DNA from: an uncultured Flavobacterium sp.
Lineage (GTDB): Bacteria > Bacteroidota > Bacteroidia > Flavobacteriales > Flavobacteriaceae
Assembly: GCF_946479975.1 (NCBI RefSeq)
Contig: NZ_CAMLIX010000172.1
Coordinates: forward strand, 1 to 11,125
Direction of reading: 5' to 3'
Length of the DNA: 11,125 nucleotides
Shown: one piece after another, positions 4,582 to 11,125 of the stretch
How the letters are laid out: each line of letters begins with the position of its first letter
Numbering within the stretch: position 1 is the stretch's first letter
The notes under the pieces: generated by a model
What the model was told of the DNA's origin: nothing
The model's database searches: none
The model's input: only the letters and a program-made list of their open reading frames with translations
Made by a program: the position numbers and the translations under genes

Positions 4582-7227
4582 TTGCATACAAACTTATTTA
4601 ATATCGTTTTAATATCATTTTTCCTAACTATAGGTTGTGGAAATTTATATTCGCAAGAAATAAAAAACAAAAAAAAGCCTTTACCTGCTGTAAAACAAAC
4701 AGATAAAGTAGCTCCTGCAATTACCGATACTATAAAGCTGGATACTGTTAAAACTAAAAAGACTTTTCTAGATGGAAAAGTGAGATACACAGCAAAGGAT
4801 TATGCAAAAATTGATCAAAAGAGAAAAACGATCACTTTATACAACGAAGCTGAATTATACTATAAAGATGTTGAGTTAAAATCTGGTATAATTGTACTTA
4901 ATTATGAAAAAGATGAAGTTTACGCCGGAAGAATTAAAGATTCTGCTGGTGTTCTAGTTCAATATCCTAATTTCAAACAAGGATCGAATGAAGTTCAACC
5001 TGACTCGATTCGTTTTAATTTCAAAACAAAAAAAGCTTTAATTTATAATTCTAGAACCAAACAAGGCGAATTAAATGTAAAAGCTGCGGTTACAAAGAAA
5101 GAAAATGATTCTGTTTATTATTTAAAAGGCGCCCGCATCACGACATCTGAAGATGTTGATCACCCAGAATATTACTTTAGAACCAGCAAAATTAAATTTG
5201 TACCGGGCAAAAAAATTGTTGCCGGTTTAACACAAATGGTAATTGCCGATGTTCCTACTCCGCTTGCATTACCTTATGCATTTTTCCCTTTAAGTAAAGA
5301 AAAAAGTGTATCTGGAATTATTGTACCAAGTTATAATGATTCTAATACAAGAGGTTTTTCTCTTCAAAATGGGGGTTATTATTTTGCATTAAGCGATAAT
5401 TATGACTTGACGGTATTGGGAGATTATTATACCAACGGAAGTTACGCCATGCGATTTGAATCTGCTTATGCGACTAGATATAAGTACAGAGGAAACGTAA
5501 ATATTCGTTTTGAAAATCTAATCAGCAGTGAGCGTGGTTATCCAGATTACGCCAAACAAGGAATTTACAACATTCAGTGGTCGCATTCGAAGGACACAAA
5601 AGCAAATCCGAATTCCAGTTTTTCTGCATCCGTAAATATGGGTAGTAGTAGATACTTTAAACAGTCTATTAACCAAGCCAATATCGGATCGAATTTGAAT
5701 AACACTTTAAGTTCATCTATCAACTATAATAAAACCTTTAATACGATTCCAGGATCTCGTATCGCGTTGTCTGCAACTCATAGTCAGAATACACAAACAG
5801 AAGAGATTATTATGACACTTCCGTCGTTACAGGCAAGTATTGACCGTGTCTATCCTTTTGTTGGCAAAAATGGCGTAAAAAAGGGATTTATTAAAAACAT
5901 TAACTTACAATATAGCGTAAGCGGTAAAAATTATTTTAAGACGAAAGATTCTTTGTTTTTTAAGCCACAAATGTTTCAAGATGCTCAATTAGGAATGCAG
6001 CATACGATTCCGCTTAGTACTAACTTTAAGATTTTCAAATATTTTAGTGCAGGAGCATCGACAACTTATCAAGAAACTTGGGTAAACAAAACAATCGAGA
6101 GAAATTACAGCGCTGCTGATGGAAAAGCAACAGATAAAACTATAAATGGATTTGACTCTTTTAGAACTTATAATTTCAGCACCAATTTAGGTACAACTAT
6201 TTATGGTACTTTTAATTTTGGAGAAGATAAAAGAATCCAGTCAATAAGACACGTAATGCGTCCGAGTTTAACTTACTCTTACACGCCTAGTTTTGAACGC
6301 TATTATGACACTTACGGAGTTGATGCCTCTGGTACTATTACTACTGAATATACGCGATTTGAAAATGGACTTTTTGGAGCACCAGGAAAAGAGAATTCAA
6401 ACATTGTAGGTTTTGCCTTGAGTAATACTTTTGAAGCCAAGGTAAGAGACAAAGACAGTACAAAAACAGAACCTAAGAAAATAATGCTGCTAAACAATTT
6501 AAACTTTAGCACAAGTTATAATTTTAATGCCGACGGAAAATCAGCATTTGCATGGCAGCCTATTTTAGTAAGCGGTGGAACTCAGTTTTTTGACAATAAA
6601 ATGAACATGAACTTTGGTGCTACATTAGACCCGTACGCTCTTGACAGTGGTAACAATAAAATAAGCACTTTTAATATTGATAATGGCGGAAGTTTATTTA
6701 GATTAACTAGTGCAAACGTAACCGTTAACTATTCCTTCTCTAATAAAGGAACTGGAAAGGAGAAGAACACCCAAAGTCAGCGGAATGGAGGACGAAGCGA
6801 TGACTTGTTTGGGACCAATACCGATTTAAATGACAGCCGAAACAGTCAGTTTGTGGACGAACCTGAAAAGGAAGATGTAATTACCGAATTCTTTAATTCA
6901 AAAATTCCTTGGGATATGACATTAGCCTATTCCCTAACCTATTCTAATACGGCCCGACAGAATCAGATTTCTGGAAACTCACTTATGATTTCCATCAATA
7001 CTGATATCACGCCAAAATGGAAAGGCGGGGTTTCTACCGGTTATGATTTTGTACAAAAAGGAGTTACCTTTACTCAATTCCGTTTTGAAAGAGACTTATT
7101 GAGCTGGAGAATGGCCTTTAACTGGCAGCCACTTGGAACAAATTCAAACTGGAATTTCTTTATCGGAATTAAATCTGGAATGCTTAGCGACATTAAATGG
7201 AACAAACGAAGCGTTTCAAATCGATAA
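4582..7227 (+). CDS. lptD: LptD-family outer-membrane LPS-assembly protein
   Basis: From the chosen TTG the protein is 881 aa: a signal peptide (hydrophobic core NIVLISFFLTIG, cleavage near LYSQ), a Lys/Thr-rich mature N-terminus, an OstA-like beta-jellyroll (about residues 65-235), and a long beta-barrel (about 243-881) rich in alternating hydrophobic, aromatic and Asn/Ser residues. LptD with lipoprotein LptE inserts lipopolysaccharide into the outer leaflet of the outer membrane; the jellyroll receives LPS from the periplasmic bridge. A hydrophilic segment (nt about 6740-6900) probably forms a loop. The mature protein has no cysteine, unlike E. coli LptD, and the C-terminus ends in Arg rather than the usual aromatic residue. 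No in-frame ATG precedes the signal peptide. The frame is open back to a TTG at 4498, but that lies upstream of the candidate promoter; TTG 4531 is an alternative. The start is uncertain, the family call is firm. Confidence 0.87.
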   Translation: MHTNLFNIVLISFFLTIGCGNLYSQEIKNKKKPLPAVKQTDKVAPAITDTIKLDTVKTKKTFLDGKVRYTAKDYAKIDQKRKTITLYNEAELYYKDVELKSGIIVLNYEKDEVYAGRIKDSAGVLVQYPNFKQGSNEVQPDSIRFNFKTKKALIYNSRTKQGELNVKAAVTKKENDSVYYLKGARITTSEDVDHPEYYFRTSKIKFVPGKKIVAGLTQMVIADVPTPLALPYAFFPLSKEKSVSGIIVPSYNDSNTRGFSLQNGGYYFALSDNYDLTVLGDYYTNGSYAMRFESAYATRYKYRGNVNIRFENLISSERGYPDYAKQGIYNIQWSHSKDTKANPNSSFSASVNMGSSRYFKQSINQANIGSNLNNTLSSSINYNKTFNTIPGSRIALSATHSQNTQTEEIIMTLPSLQASIDRVYPFVGKNGVKKGFIKNINLQYSVSGKNYFKTKDSLFFKPQMFQDAQLGMQHTIPLSTNFKIFKYFSAGASTTYQETWVNKTIERNYSAADGKATDKTINGFDSFRTYNFSTNLGTTIYGTFNFGEDKRIQSIRHVMRPSLTYSYTPSFERYYDTYGVDASGTITTEYTRFENGLFGAPGKENSNIVGFALSNTFEAKVRDKDSTKTEPKKIMLLNNLNFSTSYNFNADGKSAFAWQPILVSGGTQFFDNKMNMNFGATLDPYALDSGNNKISTFNIDNGGSLFRLTSANVTVNYSFSNKGTGKEKNTQSQRNGGRSDDLFGTNTDLNDSRNSQFVDEPEKEDVITEFFNSKIPWDMTLAYSLTYSNTARQNQISGNSLMISINTDITPKWKGGVSTGYDFVQKGVTFTQFRFERDLLSWRMAFNWQPLGTNSNWNFFIGIKSGMLSDIKWNKRSVSNR

Positions 7228-7254
7228 ACTACTTTCGAATCAAATCCTTTCATT

Positions 7255-7635
7255 ATGAAAAAAATCATATTTACTGAGAAAGCTCCGGCTCCAATCGGAC
7301 CTTATAATCAAGCCGTATTATCTGGAAACACCCTTTATGCTTCTGGACAAATTGCAATCAATCCTGAATCAGGAGAATTGATTACAGACAATATTAATGA
7401 TGAGACTCATCAGGTTATGAAAAATATCGCAGCGATTTTAGAAGCCGCAGATATGACATTTGAAAACGTAGTAAAGGCTACAATCTTCATTATGGACATG
7501 AATAACTTTGGAGCTATAAACACGGCTTACGGTTCTTATTTTAACGAAAAAACCGCTCCAGCTCGTGAAACGGTTCAAGTGGCTTGTCTGCCAAAAAATG
7601 TGAATGTAGAAATATCTATAATTGCTGTGCAATAG
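7255..7635 (+). CDS. ridA: RidA family reactive imine/enamine deaminase
   Basis: This 126-aa protein has the full length of the RidA/YjgF/UK114 family. Conserved residues include Tyr17 in PIGPYNQA, the SGQIAINPESGEL stretch (about 30-42), Arg104 in the TAPARETVQV motif, which binds the substrate carboxylate, and Glu119 near the C-terminus, equivalent to the E. coli residue that activates water. RidA trimers hydrolyse 2-aminoacrylate and related imines released by pyridoxal-phosphate enzymes such as threonine dehydratase, protecting other such enzymes. It starts with ATG 27 bp after the lptD stop, with no terminator between, so co-transcription is likely although the functions look unrelated. 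Its last 20 bases overlap the 3' end of mgsA on the opposite strand. Confidence 0.95.
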   Translation: MKKIIFTEKAPAPIGPYNQAVLSGNTLYASGQIAINPESGELITDNINDETHQVMKNIAAILEAADMTFENVVKATIFIMDMNNFGAINTAYGSYFNEKTAPARETVQVACLPKNVNVEISIIAVQ

Positions 7636-7990
7636 CATCTAATAATAATTGTGCCGTTGCTTCATTGGTTGCCAGCGGCACATTATGCACATCGCAAACA
7701 CGAATCAGCATATTAATATCGGCTTCGTGCGGATGACTTGACAAAGGATCTTTAAAAAAGAAAACCATTTGTGTAATTCCTTCTGCTACTCTACCCGCTA
7801 TCTGCGCATCGCCTCCTAAAGGTCCAGAAAGCATTCTCTGCGTTTTAAAACCCGCAGCTTCAGCTTTTCCTCCAGTAGTTCCTGTACCAATAAGCCTTAC
7901 TTTTTCATGGTGAAAAATAGCTTCATTTTTTATTAAGAAATCAATTAAATCTGCTTTTTTTCCATCATGAGCAATAATGGCAATTTCCAT
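7616..7990 (-). CDS. mgsA: Methylglyoxal synthase
   Basis: This 124-aa enzyme converts dihydroxyacetone phosphate to methylglyoxal and phosphate, a bypass of lower glycolysis used when phosphate is short or sugar phosphates build up. Family landmarks are all present: the N-terminal AHD (His8, Asp9), the phosphate-binding GTGTTG (35-40), LSGPLGGD with catalytic Asp61, DPL (Asp81), and the PHEAD region with His88 and Asp91. It is shorter than E. coli MgsA (152 aa) at both ends. ATG 7990 was chosen because MEIAIIAHDGKK gives the compact family start and falls 10 bp after the upstream kinase stop. An ATG at 8017, giving a 17-bp overlap with the kinase, and a TTG at 8026 are alternatives. Tight coupling suggests co-translation with the kinase. 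Confidence 0.93.
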   Translation of the reverse strand: MEIAIIAHDGKKADLIDFLIKNEAIFHHEKVRLIGTGTTGGKAEAAGFKTQRMLSGPLGGDAQIAGRVAEGITQMVFFFKDPLSSHPHEADINMLIRVCDVHNVPLATNEATAQLLLDAIAQQL

Positions 7991-8000
7991 AAAGCCAGAA

Positions 8001-8852
8001 CTATTGATTAGCGACATGGTATGCAATTAATCCGTCAATAGGTCTTCTTAAAACATTTCCTAATTGAAGTTCATATTTATCAAAAGTTTCTTGTAATTCA
8101 TCTTTTAAATAAAAAGCAATAGAACCAACAAAGTGAACAGGAACTTCTTTACAGTTTTCAAATTGTTTGATGTAATTCTTAACGAAAGATTTCATTCCTT
8201 TGAAGATAATTTTTCTGCAGAATTCTGTGTCTTTATGCTTAATCAAAAATTTAGCGTAAGTTGCTAAATAAGCATTCGGATTTGGTTCTTTATATAATTT
8301 GTTTTTAATAAAATCTGGATCAACGTCGTACTCTTTTTCAAGTTCAACCGCCAATTCTTTAGGCATTTTATTAAAATAGTATTTTCTAATTAATTCTTTT
8401 CCAAAAACATTTCCGCTGCAGTCATCCATAACGATATAACCTAATGACTGAACTTTTTGGTGCAACACTTTTCCATCAAAATAGCTGCAGTTAGAACCTG
8501 TTCCTAAGATAGAAACAATTGCTTCTTCTCCTTTTGGAGTTGTTGCATAAACTGCTGCGTATGTATCTTCCTGAACATCTACAATAGCGTTAGTAAAGTA
8601 CTCTTGAAAAATTTGAGATAATGCTGTTTTCATTCTATCTGTACCACAACCGGCACCGTAAAAGAATAAATGAGTGGCATTTTTTTTGTTTTGCAGGATA
8701 TCAAAACGGTCGTTTAGTCTTTCGATAATTTCTGGACCGTCTAGAATTTCAGGATTTAATCCTAAAGTTTGTGTTGTGAATAATACTTTTCCATTATCAT
8801 CTATCGCAATCCAATCGGCTTTAGTAGATCCACTGTCAACTATTAATTTCAT
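8001..8852 (-). CDS. BadF/BadG/BcrA-type ATPase, N-acetylglucosamine-kinase-like
   Basis: This 283-aa protein belongs to the ASKHA (actin/hexokinase) superfamily. The phosphate-1 motif DSGSTKADW (residues 6-14), the phosphate-2 motif GTGSNCS (117-123) and the adenosine motif FVGSIAF (241-247) are in the right order, and Asp96 in the VQEDTYAAVYA stretch is a candidate catalytic base. Homologues are usually annotated as N-acetylglucosamine or glucosamine kinases. The LGDEGSG signature typical of those kinases is replaced by VMDDCSGN (141-148), so the substrate may differ. The ATG at 8852 puts the phosphate-1 motif right at the N-terminus, as usual. It sits between gap, from which it is separated by a terminator, and mgsA, 10 bp downstream. 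The context points to sugar or sugar-phosphate metabolism but does not identify the substrate. Confidence 0.8.
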   Translation of the reverse strand: MKLIVDSGSTKADWIAIDDNGKVLFTTQTLGLNPEILDGPEIIERLNDRFDILQNKKNATHLFFYGAGCGTDRMKTALSQIFQEYFTNAIVDVQEDTYAAVYATTPKGEEAIVSILGTGSNCSYFDGKVLHQKVQSLGYIVMDDCSGNVFGKELIRKYYFNKMPKELAVELEKEYDVDPDFIKNKLYKEPNPNAYLATYAKFLIKHKDTEFCRKIIFKGMKSFVKNYIKQFENCKEVPVHFVGSIAFYLKDELQETFDKYELQLGNVLRRPIDGLIAYHVANQ

Positions 8853-8932
8853 TTGTTTAGTTTTTGGAATTAGTTTCTATCCTTAATTTAAAAGTGTATT
8901 TTTTACATTAATTATAGAGGTAACAAAATAAG

Positions 8933-8962
8933 AAAATCCCGTTACTTACATAACGGGATTTT
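8933..8962 (-). terminator. Rho-independent terminator of gap
   Basis: A perfect 12-bp inverted repeat, AAAATCCCGTTA (8933-8944) and TAACGGGATTTT (8951-8962), encloses a 6-base loop. On the minus strand it lies 16 bp after the gap stop codon and is followed by a T-rich tail (TTTTCTTATTTTG). It should end the pfkA/gap transcript before the kinase gene, though leakage into kinase-mgsA is possible because no strong promoter is visible between them. Confidence 0.88.
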
Positions 8963-8978
8963 GCAAAAATATATATTA

Positions 8979-10007
<1,029 letters not shown>

Positions 10008-10076
10008 TTATTACACTATTTTCAAAGTCTAATTTCCTCACAATAAACTTCTCTTCTTTTAAACTTTTATTTTTGG

Positions 10077-11063
10077 TTATGTCGACATAATGTCTGACAC
10101 TTTCAACAATTCTCTATCAATTTCTGATTTCCCTTTTATAGCCTGCTCAAGTGGTGTTAAAGTCACTTTATCTTCACGAAGTCCAACCATATAATTTGAT
10201 TTTCCTTCTAATAAAGATTCTACAGCCTTCATACCTAAACGGCTTGCTAAAACACGGTCAAAACAAGATGGAGAACCACCACGCTGCATGTGTCCTAAAA
10301 CAGAAACTCTTACATCATATTCTGGAAGATTTGCTTCAACATAATCTTTTAATTCGAATACGTTTTTACCAATTTTATCTCCTTCAGCAATTACAACAAT
10401 ACTTGATGATTTTCCTGAAGCTTTACTTTTTTGAAGTGAATCTAACAAACGTTCTAATCCTAAATCTTCTTCAGGAATAAGAATTTCTTCTGCTCCTGCA
10501 CCAATACCAGCATTAAGAGCAATGTGTCCAGCATCTCTACCCATAACCTCTACAAAAAATAGACGATTATGCGAACTTGCTGTATCTCTAATTTTATCGA
10601 TACAATCTACTACTGTATTTAAGGCCGTGTCGTACCCAAGAGTAAAACTTGTACCATAAATATCATTATCAATTGTACCAGGAATTCCCATTACTGGAAA
10701 GTCATATTCTGAATTAAAAATCAAACCTCCAGTAAAACTTCCGTCTCCACCAATCACTACAAGAGCATCAATACCAGCCTTTAAAAGGTTTTCATGTGCT
10801 TTTTTTCTACCTTCAGGGGTTCTAAACTCAACTGAACGAGCCGATTTTAAGATCGTTCCACCTTTGTTTACAATATTATTTACGCTACGAGGTCCCATTT
10901 CTTTGAAGTCTCCTTCAATCATTCCTTGATACCCTCTATAAATTCCGATGCATTCTATATTATGATATGCACAAGTACGAACAACAGCTCGAATTGCAGC
11001 ATTCATTCCAGGTGAATCTCCTCCTGAGGTAAGAACACCTACTTTTTTTATTGTTTTTGGCAT
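10077..11063 (-). CDS. pfkA: ATP-dependent 6-phosphofructokinase
   Basis: This 328-aa protein is full length for bacterial PfkA and phosphorylates fructose 6-phosphate to fructose 1,6-bisphosphate, the committed step of glycolysis. The ATP site is seen in GGDSPGMN (14-21) and GGDGS (105-109). The active site PGTIDND (128-134) contains the catalytic base Asp132. Substrate-contact motifs MGRDAGH (174-180), Glu227, and LGHMQRGGSP (256-265) are present. Gly108 and Gly129, at the positions where pyrophosphate-dependent enzymes carry Asp and Lys, predict use of ATP rather than pyrophosphate. The ATG at 11063 fits the family N-terminus. It is upstream of gap in the same orientation, with a 93-bp gap. 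The upstream region to the window edge holds only weak promoter-like sequence. Confidence 0.97.
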   Translation of the reverse strand: MPKTIKKVGVLTSGGDSPGMNAAIRAVVRTCAYHNIECIGIYRGYQGMIEGDFKEMGPRSVNNIVNKGGTILKSARSVEFRTPEGRKKAHENLLKAGIDALVVIGGDGSFTGGLIFNSEYDFPVMGIPGTIDNDIYGTSFTLGYDTALNTVVDCIDKIRDTASSHNRLFFVEVMGRDAGHIALNAGIGAGAEEILIPEEDLGLERLLDSLQKSKASGKSSSIVVIAEGDKIGKNVFELKDYVEANLPEYDVRVSVLGHMQRGGSPSCFDRVLASRLGMKAVESLLEGKSNYMVGLREDKVTLTPLEQAIKGKSEIDRELLKVSDIMST

Positions 11064-11125
11064 TATTTAAGTATTAAAGTGTAAAATTAGCAAACATTCA
11101 GCACTTTTCAGGTTACAATTATCAT

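Noticed and set aside
4600..4660. Lipoprotein signal in LptD (Cys in LTIGCG)
   Set aside because: The residues before the Cys do not fit the lipobox well, the LYSQ site just downstream is a normal signal-peptidase I site, and LptD is a barrel protein rather than a lipoprotein.
7991..8026. Longer mgsA starts at 8017 (ATG) or 8026 (TTG)
   Set aside because: They overlap the kinase gene and add residues outside the family fold. The ATG at 7990 is preferred, although 8017 cannot be excluded.
10151..10480. Plus-strand 109-codon open frame rich in Leu
   Set aside because: It is wholly antisense to conserved pfkA coding sequence and its composition follows from pfkA codon use.
11082..11111. pfkA promoter (TAATTTTA with CTG 19 bp upstream, minus strand)
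   Set aside because: Both elements depart from the TTTG / TAnnTTTG consensus, and the window ends too close for a fair test.

Overview
The window looks like ordinary chromosomal backbone of a Flavobacterium-like member of the Bacteroidota. It is AT-rich, intergenic regions are very AT-rich, translation starts are preceded by A-rich sequence rather than a Shine-Dalgarno motif, promoter-like sites resemble the Bacteroidota TTTG / TAnnTTTG type, and signal peptides end in a Ser-Gln site typical of the phylum. The proteins closely resemble flavobacterial families as I remember them; no database search was possible. There are ten protein genes. I see no tRNA, rRNA, CRISPR array, insertion sequence or phage gene.

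Left part (1-4448, all on the minus strand; transcription runs right to left): a cell-wall amidase with a C-terminal SPOR-like domain, an MCE/MlaD-type lipid-transport protein with a TTG start, then a two-gene iron-sulfur electron-transfer pair (a membrane protein with a NarI-like anchor and two [4Fe-4S] clusters, followed by a soluble two-CCG-domain protein). The window starts in a short octamer tandem repeat just past this operon.

Middle (4449-7635): a divergent intergenic region carries a perfect 14-bp palindrome that could supply the -33 element to both directions. Rightward it leads to an LptD-type outer-membrane LPS-assembly protein and then ridA. Amidase, MCE protein and LptD together form an envelope-building neighbourhood (peptidoglycan remodelling, lipid traffic, LPS insertion).

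Right part (7616-11063, minus strand): pfkA, gap, a BadF/N-acetylglucosamine-kinase-like sugar kinase and mgsA (methylglyoxal synthase). This is a central-carbon cluster around the triose-phosphate node: PfkA feeds it, GAPDH drains it towards pyruvate, and MgsA drains dihydroxyacetone phosphate when GAPDH is limited by phosphate. A strong rho-independent terminator separates gap from the kinase-mgsA pair. mgsA and ridA converge with their 3' ends overlapping by 20 bp.

I found no convincing undescribed system. The most useful second looks are the shared palindromic divergent promoter, the inverted repeat enclosing a perfect DnaA-box match, the cysteine-free LptD, the split ETF:menaquinone-oxidoreductase-like pair, and the sugar kinase with an altered signature motif.
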